This document shows, in pieces, positions 32,881 to 42,900 of a stretch of 64,000 bases of DNA. The notes beneath the pieces are model-generated. The model searched no databases. It was given only the letters and a program-made list of their open reading frames with translations, and was not told the origin of the DNA. Each line of letters starts with the position of its first letter. Position 1 is the first letter of the stretch. The DNA is from J027 sp034437655 (lineage in GTDB: Bacteria > Chloroflexota > Anaerolineae > Aggregatilineales > J027): assembly GCA_034437655.1 (NCBI GenBank), contig DAOTTU010000041.1, positions 124,001-188,000 of the forward strand. The letters run 5' to 3'. A program made the position numbers and the translations under genes.

Positions 32881-35376
32881 ATGATGCGATTTGACCGCTT
32901 TACCGAACGTGCCCAGGACGCCGCCGCACGCGCCTATGAAGTGTTGCAGCGCTATGGGCATAACCAGGTTGACACCGAACATATCATGATGGCGCTTTTA
33001 GAGCAGCCAGATGGTGTCATTCCGCAACTGCTAGAAAAGCTAAATATCCCGGTTGAGCCTTTGCGCCAGAAGCTGGATGAAATCTTGAAAGCCACCCCCC
33101 GCTCGGCGGTGTATGGCGGTGGCACAGGGCAGGTCTTTATTACGCCGCGTGTCAAACGGGTGATTGACCTTTCTAACGAAGAAGCATCACGTCTGAAAGA
33201 TGAGTACATCTCCACCGAACATATCTTTCTGGCAATGCTGACCGAAACCCGCACCCCGGCCTTCAAAGTCCTGAAAGAAGCAGGCATCACCAAAGAAAAC
33301 GTGATGGAGGCCATTAAAGACTTGCGCGGCGGGCAAAAGGTCACCGACCCGCAAGCCGAAAGCCGCTACGGTACGCTGGAAAAATTCAGCCGTGACCTGA
33401 CACAAATGGCTCGCGAAGAAAAGCTCGACCCGGTGATTGGGCGTGACGACGAAATTCTGCGCGTCATTCAGATTTTAAGCCGCCGCACCAAGAACAACCC
33501 CGTGCTAATTGGCGAGGCCGGTGTTGGGAAAACAGCCATTGTTGAAGGGCTGGCACAAAAAATCGCTACCAATGACGTGCCCGATATTCTACTCAATAAA
33601 CGGGTGATTTCGCTCGATCTCGGCGCGATGGTGGCCGGTAGCCGTTTCCGGGGTGAATTTGAAGAACGTCTCAAGGCCGCGATGGATGAAGTCAAGCGTA
33701 GTGCCGGCGAAGTGATCCTGTTCATTGACGAGATTCATCAGGTCGTCGGGGCCGGAGCAGCATCGGGTTCACTGGACGCTGGCAACATGATGAAGCCGGC
33801 CCTCTCTCGCGGAGAATTGAACTGTATCGGTGCAACCACCCTTGACGAGTACCGTCAGCACATTGAGAAAGACTCTGCGCTGGACCGTCGTTTTGCGCCC
33901 GTTTTCGTGGAAGAACCCAACGTTGAAGACACCATTCAAATGCTGTACGGGCTGCGTGAACGCTACGAAAGCCACCACCGTATCACTTTTACAGACGATG
34001 CACTGGTCGCAGCCGCCAAACTCAGCCACCGTTACCTGAGTGACCGTCGCTTGCCGGACAAAGCAATTGACCTCATTGACGAGTCGGCCTCGCGGGTACG
34101 GGTAGCGTTGTACTCAATGCCTTCGCAACTGAAAGAAATGAAGTCTGAGCTGGACGGCCTCAACGGGCAGATGGAACAAGCCGCCCTTGCACAGGACTTC
34201 GAAGAAGCCGCCAATCTCAAGATGCAACTGGTGCGCTTGCAAGAAGAATACGAAGACGCGCTCGAACGCTGGCAACAGGAAAACACACTGGACGAGGTGG
34301 TTGACAGTGAAGATGTCGCCGCCGTGCTATCGCAGTGGACTGGCATTCCCATCAGCCAGATGATGGAAACTGAAGCCGAAAAGCTGCTGCGCATGGAAGA
34401 CGAACTCGCTGAACGGATCATCGGGCAGAAAGAAGCGATAATCGCCGTATCAGACGCCATTCGCCGCGCTCGTTCCGGCTTAAAAGACCCCAAGCGCCCC
34501 ATCGGTTCTTTCATCTTCCTCGGGAGTAGCGGGGTGGGTAAGACGGAACTGACGAAGGCCCTCGCAGAATTCATGTTCGACGATGAAGACGCCCTCGTCC
34601 GCATCGACATGAGCGAATACCGTGAACAACACACCGTCAGTCGCCTGTTCGGTGCGCCGCCCGGATACGTGGGTTATGAAGAAGGCGGTCAGCTTACCGA
34701 AGCCGTGCGCCGTCGCCCCTATCGTGTGGTGCTTTTCGACGAAATTGAGAAAGCGCATCCCGACGTCTGGAATGCGCTGTTGCAAATTCTAGAAGATGGC
34801 CGCTTGACGGACGGTCAGGGGCGCGTGGTGGACTTTCGTAACACCGTGATTATCATGACCAGCAATCTCGGCACGGAGTTCGCGAAGCGCGGCGGGGCAC
34901 TTGGCTTTGTTTCACCAGATGATGAAGAAGCCATCGCCGACCACAAGAAGATCGAAAAAGCGATGCGCGACACCTTCCGCCCTGAGTTCTTGAACCGCGT
35001 AGACGAGATCATCATCTTCAAGCCACTGACCCGTGATGAAGTCAAGGCGATGATTGACCTCCAGATGCGCGGTATCATTGAGCACCTTGTTGAACAGGGG
35101 CTGGCTGTCTCACTGTCAGATGCAGCGCGTGGATGGTTGGCACGGCAGGGGTATGACCCGCAATATGGGGCGCGACCATTGCGGCGTGCATTGCAGCACT
35201 ACGTCGAAAGCCCGCTGAGCGTGCGCTTGCTACGCGGTGAATATTCCAATGGCGACCTGATTGACATTGACGCCGACGAAGATGGGCTGATCTTCACACG
35301 GCAGGCGGCCGAGGGCTACCTGTTACCAGAAGACGCCGAATCCGAAGCTGATACAGACTACGACATCATCGACTAA
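32881..35376 (+). CDS. clpC: ATP-dependent Clp protease ATP-binding subunit ClpC
   Basis: This 831-residue AAA+ unfoldase feeds proteins to ClpP. The order is an N-terminal double Clp_N repeat (1-145), the first AAA module with Walker A GEAGVGKT (211-218) and Walker B VILFIDEIH, and a UVR-like coiled-coil middle domain (LAQDFEEAANLKMQLVRLQEEYEDAL in outline). The second AAA module follows, with Walker A GSSGVGKT (548-555), VVLFDEIEKAHPD and the ClpP-docking loop LGF (674-676), and then a ClpB-type D2-small domain. The UVR region and LGF loop mark it as ClpC and not ClpB. A GGGGAG lies upstream of the ATG, preceded by a small GGCAG/CTGCC hairpin. It is followed by a terminator, so it is a single-gene unit. 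Confidence 0.96.
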   Translation: MMRFDRFTERAQDAAARAYEVLQRYGHNQVDTEHIMMALLEQPDGVIPQLLEKLNIPVEPLRQKLDEILKATPRSAVYGGGTGQVFITPRVKRVIDLSNEEASRLKDEYISTEHIFLAMLTETRTPAFKVLKEAGITKENVMEAIKDLRGGQKVTDPQAESRYGTLEKFSRDLTQMAREEKLDPVIGRDDEILRVIQILSRRTKNNPVLIGEAGVGKTAIVEGLAQKIATNDVPDILLNKRVISLDLGAMVAGSRFRGEFEERLKAAMDEVKRSAGEVILFIDEIHQVVGAGAASGSLDAGNMMKPALSRGELNCIGATTLDEYRQHIEKDSALDRRFAPVFVEEPNVEDTIQMLYGLRERYESHHRITFTDDALVAAAKLSHRYLSDRRLPDKAIDLIDESASRVRVALYSMPSQLKEMKSELDGLNGQMEQAALAQDFEEAANLKMQLVRLQEEYEDALERWQQENTLDEVVDSEDVAAVLSQWTGIPISQMMETEAEKLLRMEDELAERIIGQKEAIIAVSDAIRRARSGLKDPKRPIGSFIFLGSSGVGKTELTKALAEFMFDDEDALVRIDMSEYREQHTVSRLFGAPPGYVGYEEGGQLTEAVRRRPYRVVLFDEIEKAHPDVWNALLQILEDGRLTDGQGRVVDFRNTVIIMTSNLGTEFAKRGGALGFVSPDDEEAIADHKKIEKAMRDTFRPEFLNRVDEIIIFKPLTRDEVKAMIDLQMRGIIEHLVEQGLAVSLSDAARGWLARQGYDPQYGARPLRRALQHYVESPLSVRLLRGEYSNGDLIDIDADEDGLIFTRQAAEGYLLPEDAESEADTDYDIID

Positions 35377-35399
35377 CTTCGACCATCACCACCTATCTA

Positions 35400-35450
35400 T
35401 ACCGGGTTCTTTGCATGGCACTGTGGCTATGAACATGCGCCCGGTATTTT
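35400..35450 (+). terminator. Rho-independent terminator of clpC
   Basis: TACCGGG (35400-35406) pairs with CCCGGTA (35440-35446), with an inner GCATG/CATGC stem, followed by TTTTATTT. Confidence 0.75.
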
Positions 35451-35481
35451 ATTTCCCCAATTTCCAGCATTTGGTAGCCCC

Positions 35482-35499
35482 TTGTGTAAGATTACACAA
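35482..35499. promoter_or_regulatory. Perfect palindromic operator candidate
   Basis: TTGTGTAA-GA-TTACACAA is a perfect 8-bp inverted repeat. Its right half overlaps the -35 box of the promoter for the small Cys-rich gene. Confidence 0.5.
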
Positions 35500-35519
35500 A
35501 AGCCCTTCGTCTATATGAT
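35492..35519 (+). promoter_or_regulatory. Promoter of the small Cys-rich gene
   Basis: TTACAC (35492-35497), a 16-nt spacer and TATGAT (35514-35519), 30 nt before the ATG at 35550. Confidence 0.45.
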
Positions 35520-35549
35520 GTAAATCGAGTGAAAGCACGGTAAAGAGCT

Positions 35550-35819
35550 ATGGCTGAAGACAAGCGCCAAGAGAATCGCCTGAAAGCACTGATTCAGTGT
35601 TTGCAGAATACCCAGGAAGACGAGGCCGACTGTGCAGAGTTCGACCGCGAGATGGATTGCCTGGCCGAGTGGGTTGCCTCAGGTGCAGACCCCGAAACGG
35701 TCATTAAACCTGCAATCGAGTCACACTTACAAAACAGCAGCGATTGCCGCGAAGAATTTGAAACGCTGGTTTCGATCTTACAAGCCGAGCGCGACGGCAA
35801 GCTCGACCACCAGGAATAG
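35550..35819 (+). CDS. Small acidic Cys-containing protein, zinc-finger-like
   Basis: This 89-residue cytoplasmic protein has Cys at 17, 28, 37 and 64 and His58 in ESHLQNSSDCREEFETLVSIL. The HLxxxxxCxxEFxxL pattern resembles the zf-HC2/anti-sigma zinc-binding fold, though the usual CxxC is missing. There is no membrane segment. It has its own promoter with a palindromic operator, and lies just upstream of thioredoxin reductase, so a redox- or metal-responsive role is possible but unproven. Confidence 0.68.
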   Translation: MAEDKRQENRLKALIQCLQNTQEDEADCAEFDREMDCLAEWVASGADPETVIKPAIESHLQNSSDCREEFETLVSILQAERDGKLDHQE

Positions 35820-35856
35820 CCGCGCTTTATTCAAGTACACATCTACACTTTGCATC

Positions 35857-35862
35857 TATAAT
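35857..35862 (+). promoter_or_regulatory. -10 box of trxB
   Basis: A perfect TATAAT, 37 nt upstream of the ATG at 35900; AGTACA about 17 nt further upstream could be a weak -35. Confidence 0.45.
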
Positions 35863-35899
35863 GGTAGGTTTACCGTTAATCAATGGAGGGATTCTATCC

Positions 35900-36865
35900 A
35901 TGCAGCACGAAAAAGTTGTCATTATCGGTTCAGGGCCCGCAGGGCTGACAGCAGCGCTCTACACCGCCCGTGCCCAACTGAACCCGGTGGTTATCGTTGG
36001 TAATCAACTTGGTGGGCAGGTTGCCATTACTCATGACGTTGAAAATTACCCGGGTTTCCCAGAGGGTGTCGGCGGCCCTGAACTTGTCGAAAACATGAAA
36101 GTGCAAGCCGAACGCTTTGGCGCACGGATGATCTATGGTTCTGTGACCGAGGCCGACTTTGTGAATGGCCGCCCGTTCATAATCAAGACCGACGCTGGCG
36201 ACGAATTCAGCGCTGAATCTGTGATTGTCACGTCTGGTGCATCGGCCCGCCGATTGGGGATACCGGGTGAGGAAGAACACATCGGGCGCGGCGTTAGCTA
36301 TTGCGGTACCTGTGACGGCTTTTTCTTCCGTGGCAAGGACATTATCGTCGTTGGCGGTGGCGACAGCGCCATCGAAGAAGGCTTGTTCCTGACCCGTTTC
36401 GCTGATTCCGTCACCGTCATCCATCGCCGTGACCAGTTGCGGGCCGGGGCAACGCTACAAAAGCGGGCTTTCGAAAACGAGAAGATGTCCTTCGTCTGGG
36501 ACACCGTTGTCGAAGAAATCACAGGTGACGGCCCGGTGAGTAAGGTGCGTCTGCGCAATCGTAATACAGACGAAACCTACGACCACGAGACGGAAGGTGT
36601 CTTCATCTTCATCGGGCACGATCCGAATAACGGCCCCTACGCCAACCAGATTGATATGGACGACGAAGGCTATATCATCACCGATAAGCTGATGCGGACC
36701 AACATCGAAGGCGTCTTTGCCGCTGGTGAAATTCAAGACCCGATCTATCGTCAGGTCGCGACGTCAGTCGGTCAGGGCACGGCGGCTGCCATGTCGCTGG
36801 AACGCTGGATGTCGGAACTTGAAGGCGAAGAAGAAGAACACGAAGAAACTACCAAACCTGCCTGA
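35900..36865 (+). CDS. trxB: Thioredoxin-disulfide reductase
   Basis: This NADPH:thioredoxin reductase is a homodimeric flavoprotein of 321 residues. Marks are the FAD motif IIGSGPAGLTAALYTARA, the redox-active SYCGTCDGFFF, the NADPH motif VVGGGDSAIEEGLFL with HRRDQLRA, and the C-terminal FAD motif GVFAAGEIQDP, where the usual Asp of AAGD is Glu. The start is the ATG at 35900 with GGAGGG 9 nt upstream; an earlier in-frame start lacks a ribosome site. The protein ends in an acidic tail (EGEEEEHEE), longer than in E. coli TrxB. A terminator follows. Confidence 0.95.
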   Translation: MQHEKVVIIGSGPAGLTAALYTARAQLNPVVIVGNQLGGQVAITHDVENYPGFPEGVGGPELVENMKVQAERFGARMIYGSVTEADFVNGRPFIIKTDAGDEFSAESVIVTSGASARRLGIPGEEEHIGRGVSYCGTCDGFFFRGKDIIVVGGGDSAIEEGLFLTRFADSVTVIHRRDQLRAGATLQKRAFENEKMSFVWDTVVEEITGDGPVSKVRLRNRNTDETYDHETEGVFIFIGHDPNNGPYANQIDMDDEGYIITDKLMRTNIEGVFAAGEIQDPIYRQVATSVGQGTAAAMSLERWMSELEGEEEEHEETTKPA

Positions 36866-36887
36866 ATCAGGTCGCCAAACAGACATG

Positions 36888-36934
36888 AAAAACCCCCGCC
36901 TGCGGATTCATTTTGTGCAAAGGTGGGGGTTTTG
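36888..36934. terminator. Bidirectional rho-independent terminator
   Basis: AAAACCCCC followed by GCCT pairs with AGGT then GGGGGTTTT (36921-36933). It lies between convergent trxB and the last gene of the long minus-strand block. Confidence 0.8.
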
Positions 36935-36975
36935 CGTTTACAAAGGGGAATAGGTAATACTGACTACAATACTGA

Positions 36976-37890
36976 CTACGCCGAATCCTGGTGTACTGAA
37001 GGTGAACTCGGTGCAGATGAAGGTGAACGCCTGCCGGTGCGTTCGAGGTCTTCTTCACGGAATTCGTTATAGATGAACTGCAAGCCAGTGCGCACTCGCT
37101 GTTGAATTTCATTGAGGTCACGTTCAAGTGGAGCGGGATAGATCGTCATCAGGCGATGAATGAGCCATGCCATTTCAGAGAGCGGCCGGCGGGTTTCATA
37201 TAATTCTTTGACCTTTTCGCGGGCGAGGCCAAGATACGTGCGCAGCAACTCAATATCCCCTAGTGGTGCAATCGTCCCACGTCCTGAGACAATCGTAGAC
37301 GCTGCCCATTTTTGTTCAAGCGCATCCAGCCCCTCCAGCCAGGCCCCCGAATATGGGCTGCCCAGATATGGCGGCGCAGACTCGACCAGCGCATCCCCTA
37401 CAAAAATCGCCTCTTTCTCTTCCAGCACGACCCATAACGAGCCGCTAGAGGGGCCGGGACGGTGTTCTAATACAATGGTCGTGTCTCCAAAATGGAGGCG
37501 CATCCGATCTGTGAATGTGATGGCAGGGAGAATAATCCGGCCTTTCAGCAGGCGTCCATGTTCAACCGTGTTAGTGGCCAGCATATTCGCCAGTGTGGAA
37601 ATATACGACTGCGACAGATTGGCAAGGGTTTCGCGGGTCATGGTGTGTGCAACCAGGATGGCTTCGTCAAACCATGATGCCCCCAACAGACGGTCACGAT
37701 GTGAGTCTAGCATGATGATCGTACGGATCGGAAGGTCGGCGTATTCTCGCAGTGTTTTGCGCCATTGTTGGGCATCACGTTGAAAAGACGGCGCGTCAAT
37801 CAACACATAGCCCTCGCTGGTGCGGACTGCCCCCAGCGTGACGCCACGCAGACTTTCTTCGATAATGACACCATCAGCAACTTCCTGCAT
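36976..37890 (-). CDS. Metallo-beta-lactamase-fold protein with altered metal site
   Basis: This 304-residue protein keeps the outline of the MBL fold: GYVLIDAP (IDxG-like strand), LDSHRDRLLG where HxHxDH is expected, HRPGPSSGSLWVVL, and FVGDALV with the bridging Asp. In the first motif only His64 and Asp66 remain, as the outer positions are Asp62 and Arg67. The late GHG is replaced by SGRG. Metal binding is therefore reduced or lost. The C-terminus is a helical region with a polar Ser/Pro tail. It is the last gene of the 23-gene block, 21 nt after the AlaX gene. The activity is unknown. Confidence 0.75.
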   Translation of the reverse strand: MQEVADGVIIEESLRGVTLGAVRTSEGYVLIDAPSFQRDAQQWRKTLREYADLPIRTIIMLDSHRDRLLGASWFDEAILVAHTMTRETLANLSQSYISTLANMLATNTVEHGRLLKGRIILPAITFTDRMRLHFGDTTIVLEHRPGPSSGSLWVVLEEKEAIFVGDALVESAPPYLGSPYSGAWLEGLDALEQKWAASTIVSGRGTIAPLGDIELLRTYLGLAREKVKELYETRRPLSEMAWLIHRLMTIYPAPLERDLNEIQQRVRTGLQFIYNEFREEDLERTGRRSPSSAPSSPSVHQDSA

Positions 37891-37911
37891 ATTGTTGTCC
37901 TCATTTCTATC

Positions 37912-39165
37912 TTACAGTAGCGCGTTCCGCGTAGCACCCAGTGCTTGCCGTACAGCAGCTTTGGTGGCCGCAACGCCGCCCCCCTGCGCCATGTTCGGAC
38001 GCCCCCCGCCGCGTTGTGTGCCAAGCATCTCAAGCGCCGACTTTAACTGTTCGGACATATCAAGGGTTAGATCATCCGAACGCGCCATGACAAGCTGTGC
38101 TTGTTCGCCATAGATACCCAACAAAGCGACCGTTTGCGCATGGATAATCAATTCGCGAGCCAGGATTTGCAAGTCTCCCGGCGTGGCATCGTCTTCAGAA
38201 AATGCAGCAGTGATGATGGTGTACTGCGCTGTGGTGTGGGCTGCGCTTTCGCGGAGTTCAGTGGCGCGGAACTTCATCAGCTCAGCGCGGGTCGATTTCA
38301 GTTGTTTTTGCAGCGTTTTGTTCTCATCGCGCAACTTGTCCAAAACGCTCGGTAGATCTGTATAAGCCATCGTATAACGGGCGGCGAGTTCGTTCAAGAA
38401 GCCATTTTTATGGCGATAGTCTTCAAGCGCACGCTGACCACAGGCAAAGGTGACACGGGTCTGTTTGCGGACGCGCTCAGTCCCGATAATCTTGATCATG
38501 CCAATTTCACCTGTGCGTGCAACATGGGTGCCGCCACACGCGCAAATGTCAAAGTCACCAATCTTGATAACGCGCACCTGTCCCTTAATTTTCTCGGAAA
38601 TTTTGCGTAAGGGCAAGCGTTCCAGCTCATTTTCCTCTGGAAAAAGGATTTCGACGGCTTCATCTTCGAATATCTTCATGTTGGCCCAGTCTTCGACCTG
38701 TTGCAACGTCGCGTCATCAATGTCGGCTATGTTCAGGTCAATGGTCGCGTTGTTTTCGGTTAAGTGAAAGCCAACTGTTTCAGCCTTATTGACCAATTCG
38801 AAGACACGCGAGAGAATATGCTGCCCGGTGTGGTGTTGCATGAAGTCGAAGCGACGCATCCAATCAATTAGACCAGAAACCTGCCCATACGTATCATAGA
38901 TAGGAACTGGCGCACTCAAGACATGCACAATACGGTCGCTGGTATCATAAAACACATCAATGACGTCTACATCCACATCGGGACCATCATCGCCTACGAC
39001 GGTTAAATCACCAAGATCATGCGGTTGGCCGCCGCTGGTCGGGTAAAAAACCGTTTTGTCCAGAATGATTGCTGGCTTGCCATTAACCTCAAGATGTTCG
39101 ACAATCTGCGCCTCAAATTCCGTGGCATAGGCATCAGTATAATAGATGCGAGATTCAATCGACAT
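37912..39165 (-). CDS. Alanyl-tRNA editing protein, AlaX type with DHHA1 domain
   Basis: This 417-residue stand-alone relative of the AlaRS editing domain removes wrongly attached Ser or Gly from tRNA-Ala. It has the N-terminal beta-barrel (KTVFYPTSGGQPHDLG), the zinc motifs HHTGQH and CACGGTH, a coiled-coil (DKLRDENKTLQKQLKSTRAEL) and a C-terminal DHHA1 domain with GTQRGGGRPNMAQGGG. The start is the ATG at 39165 (a GTG lies one codon earlier), with GAGGAG upstream. It follows the XdhC gene by 3 nt, so it is co-transcribed with purine genes, although no direct functional link is evident. Confidence 0.92.
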   Translation of the reverse strand: MSIESRIYYTDAYATEFEAQIVEHLEVNGKPAIILDKTVFYPTSGGQPHDLGDLTVVGDDGPDVDVDVIDVFYDTSDRIVHVLSAPVPIYDTYGQVSGLIDWMRRFDFMQHHTGQHILSRVFELVNKAETVGFHLTENNATIDLNIADIDDATLQQVEDWANMKIFEDEAVEILFPEENELERLPLRKISEKIKGQVRVIKIGDFDICACGGTHVARTGEIGMIKIIGTERVRKQTRVTFACGQRALEDYRHKNGFLNELAARYTMAYTDLPSVLDKLRDENKTLQKQLKSTRAELMKFRATELRESAAHTTAQYTIITAAFSEDDATPGDLQILARELIIHAQTVALLGIYGEQAQLVMARSDDLTLDMSEQLKSALEMLGTQRGGGRPNMAQGGGVAATKAAVRQALGATRNALL

Positions 39166-39168
39166 CAC

Positions 39169-39951
39169 TCACACTCCTCGGTGCTGCGCGATGATCTCGG
39201 CCATGATGCTGATGGCGATTTCTTCCGGCGTTTCTGCACCGATTTCAATGCCAATAGGGGAATGCACCCGGTCAACCGTTTCAGCGTCAATACCGTGGTT
39301 CTCAATCAAGGCTTTGCGCGTCAAGGTCCAGCGGCGTTTGGAACCAATCAGCCCCACATAAGGGGCATCCGATGCTAATAACTTCGGAAAAAGTTCCTCA
39401 TCAACGGGCAAACCACGGGTTACGGCTGCAATATACGTTAATGGGGTAATGCTCAGGTGGTCGAGCAATTCGGCGGCTGGCACCGGGAGATACTCGTCCG
39501 CGTCGGGGACGTGTTCGGCATTGCAATAGTCGGCCCGGTCATCGCTGACAATCACGCGGAAGCCACTCCATTTTGCCAGTGCAGCCAACGCCTTGCCCAC
39601 ATGCCCACAGCCAATGACAACCAGCGTCGGCATGACACCAATCGGCTCCACGAAGATTTCGGCCGTGCCACCACAAATACCGGGGTCACCCGCGCCAAGA
39701 TCGGTCAGTGAGTAGGTAAATGTAGCGGCTTCACCCGTTTGCATAATCTGTTTGGCTTCGTCCACCACACGGGACTCCATCGCCCCACCGCCAACCGTGC
39801 CGACAATCTGACCATCAGCATAGACCAGCATTTTAGCCCCGGCATGGCGTGGCACAGAGCCCTGCGTGCGGATGACAGTCGCCAGTGCGGCTAGCTTGCC
39901 TGTTTTGTGAACTTCTGCCAGTGCTTTGTAGACCTGTCCTGCTTCACTCAT
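39169..39951 (-). CDS. XdhC/YqeB-family molybdenum hydroxylase maturation factor
   Basis: This 260-residue XdhC protein has an N-terminal domain (ALATVIRTQGSVPRHAGAKMLV, GTVGGGAMESRVVDEA) and a C-terminal Rossmann domain (LVVIGCGHVGKALAALAKWSGFRVIVSDDR). XdhC binds Moco, aids its sulfuration and inserts it into xanthine dehydrogenase-type enzymes. It overlaps the stop of the XdhD-type gene by an ATGA, which is as expected for its client. E. coli YqeB belongs to the same group and lies in the ygeW-xdhD region. The ATG at 39951 is used; an upstream extension into the neighbour is rejected. Confidence 0.92.
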   Translation of the reverse strand: MSEAGQVYKALAEVHKTGKLAALATVIRTQGSVPRHAGAKMLVYADGQIVGTVGGGAMESRVVDEAKQIMQTGEAATFTYSLTDLGAGDPGICGGTAEIFVEPIGVMPTLVVIGCGHVGKALAALAKWSGFRVIVSDDRADYCNAEHVPDADEYLPVPAAELLDHLSITPLTYIAAVTRGLPVDEELFPKLLASDAPYVGLIGSKRRWTLTRKALIENHGIDAETVDRVHSPIGIEIGAETPEEIAISIMAEIIAQHRGV

Positions 39952-42900
39952 TTTTCTTGCAACGCTCGCCAGATTTTTTCGGGCAAAATGGGGCCATCTG
40001 TTATCCAGACACCACACGCATCATAGACGGCATTCGCCACCGCCGGGCCAACACCGTCCATCGGGATTTCCGCCACTGCCTTCGCGCCGAAGGGGCCGCT
40101 TTCTTCATAGGTTTCAATGAAAATGACGCCCATCTCTGGCATTTCGTCGGCGCGGTAGATTTTATAGTCGTCAAACTGCCGATTGAGCATCGAGCCACGC
40201 TCATCGAAAGCCATTTCTTCGCAGTGGGCATACCCGAGCGCCTGCACCATCCCGCCTTCAATCTGACCGCTCGCTGTCACCGGGTTGATGATAACGCCGC
40301 TATCAACGGCCATAATCAGCTCATCGACGGTAAACTGTCCCGTTTCAATATCGAGCGTGATCGTGGCGTACTGTGCGCCAAAGGGGGGCGGGCTTTCCGG
40401 GCTGACATAGCTACCAATGCCCATAATCTGATGCTGGTCTTCGTGGTGCAAGCTGTTTAGCGCAATATCGCGGAAACTGATGCTGCGACCGTCGGGGGCA
40501 TGGGCAGCTTTGTCCCGCAATAAAACATCATCCGCAACGACTTCGTTATGACCATCGCGCAGGTCTTCACCGTTAAACATCTTCACCGCCACAGCCCGAA
40601 CCTGTTCCGCGACCTGTTGGGCAGCAATCTGCGCTGCACGTCCGCTGATGTAGGTTGTGGAGGATGCATACGCGCCTTTGTCGAAGGGTGTAAAGTCCGT
40701 GTCTGACGAGTAGGTGATGAAGTCAGTGGTGTCGCAGCCCAGCACTTCGGCCGCAATCTGGGTCAGCACTGTATCCGAGCCTGTGCCGAGGTCTGTTGCG
40801 CCAACAAGCAGGTTAAAGGAGCCATCGTCGTTAATTTTGATGCTGGCCGCGCCCATATCCAGCCGAGGGATGGCCGTACCCTGCATCACCGCCGCTACAC
40901 CGATACCGCGTCGCAGATGAGGTTTGCCGGGGACAGTGTGCCAGTCCGGGTTATTGTAGCGTTCGTGCCAGAGGATGGCCTTTGCACCTTCTTCGACGCA
41001 TTCTTGCAAACCACAGGTGCGGATGTATTCGGGTTGTGCTTCACGGCCTTCGTTCCATGCTTTAGAGACAGGGTGCAAATCGCCAGCTTTTACTGCATTA
41101 TTCAGCCGAAATTCTAGCGGGTCAAAGCCCATTTCGCGGCAAATATATTCCATATGTTGTTCCACCGCCCAGAAGCCCTGTGGCACGCCATAGCCACGAT
41201 AGGCTCCACTTGGCGGGGTATTGGTGTAGACAATGTCGGCGTGGAATTTGATATTTGGCGCGTTGTAGATGGCCATAGCTTTATGTCCAGTGTTGCCAGC
41301 GACGGTCATGCCATGCGTACCGCTTGCGCCTGTATCCGAAAGGCAATACATCTCGTTGGCGACAATTTTGCCGTCGTTAGTGACACCAGTGCGCATGGTC
41401 ATATACATGGGATGGCGGCTACGGCTGGCGTAAAATTCTTCCTCGCGGGTGTACTCAAAGCGGACCGGCCGCCCGGTGACAATCGAAAGATGGGCAGGCA
41501 CGTCTTCCATCAGCACTTCTTGCTTTACGCCGAAGCCACCACCAATACGCGGTTTAATGACACGGATTTGCTTTTCTTCCAACCCAAGCACGGGGGCCAG
41601 AATACGCCGTACATGGAAGGGTACCTGAGTGCTGGTGCGAATGACCAGACGATCATTTTCATCGAAATAAGTCACAGCGATGTGCGGCTCAATCGGGGTT
41701 TGCTGTACTTTGGGGCTGTAATAGGTGCGCTCAAAGATTTGGTCGGCCTGTTCAAAGCCCTCAGCGACACTCCCGACTTCCCAGTCAACAACAGCAGCGA
41801 GGTTACGGTTGCGGTCTTCAATGTGCCAGCTTTCCGGCTCATCATGGAGGATAGGCGCACCGTCGTTCATGCTCTCACGCGGATCAAACACCGCCGGGAG
41901 TTCTTCGTACTCAACCACAATCAGGCTCAGGGCTTTGATGGCAATCGCTTCTGTTTCGGCGGCTACCATCGCAACCCGATCACCCACATAGCGCACTTTG
42001 TAGTCCAGGCTGAAGTTATCGTGCGGGCCGGGTTCGGGGTGCGATTGGCCGGCGGTGGTGTAGACCACACGCGGCAGGTCTTCATGGGTCAGCACCGCAT
42101 GAACGCCTTCAAGCTCGCGGGCCTTGCTCACATCTATAGATTTAATAATGGCGTGGGGGTGCGGGCTCCATAGCACTTTGGCCGTCAGCATCCCGCGCAT
42201 TTCAATATCGTCGGCAAAGGCCGGGTTGCCCTGTACCAGCTTCCTGGCGTCAACTTTGGCTTTAGGTTTGCCGACCTGGGCCAGCCCCGCAACTTCTGGT
42301 GCAACCGTCATCACGGGCATCGGCGCGGTACGCACCTGTGTCTGCACACGGCTGCCACTGTTCCCATCATGCATCGGCGGGGCGTCGGCAACGTCATTGC
42401 CACCTGTGACTTCGGCGGGAGGTGGAAACAGGTCTGGTGGGGCAGGGATAGCACCTTCAGTGCCAATCGGCGGGACTTCTTCGCCCCGGAGGATAGCTGC
42501 GGCCCGTAACACTGCCTGCACGGGCTTCACATAGCCTGTATCACGGCTGAGGACACCGGCCAGTGCATCGCGCACATCGCCTTCACTTGGGGAGGGGGTG
42601 TCACGCAGCAAAACCAGCGCCGAAAGGATAAACGCCGGCGTCTCGTAGCCACATTGGATCGCGCCGGTTTCGACAAAGGCTTGCTGCAAGGCGTGCAGCG
42701 GTTGAGAGCCACGCCAGCCCCGGTCTTGCAAGCCACCAACGCCTTCAATCGTCGTGACCTCGCGCCCGGCCACCTGATGCGCCAACATCATCCCGCTGAG
42801 TACCGGCCGCCCATCAAGCAGCACCGTATCTGCGCCCGCGATACCGAACTCATCGCTAAATTTTGTGCCCATATAACCATTGTTGCGCAAGGCACGCAAC

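Noticed and set aside
37160..37783. A 207-codon + strand frame opposite the MBL-fold gene
   Set aside because: Ser/Arg-rich composition without domain signals; it is the complement of the MBL-fold gene.
41154..42173. A 339-codon open frame on the + strand opposite the XdhD-type gene
   Set aside because: It is antisense to a well-supported enzyme gene, has no family pattern and is explained by codon bias of the minus-strand gene.
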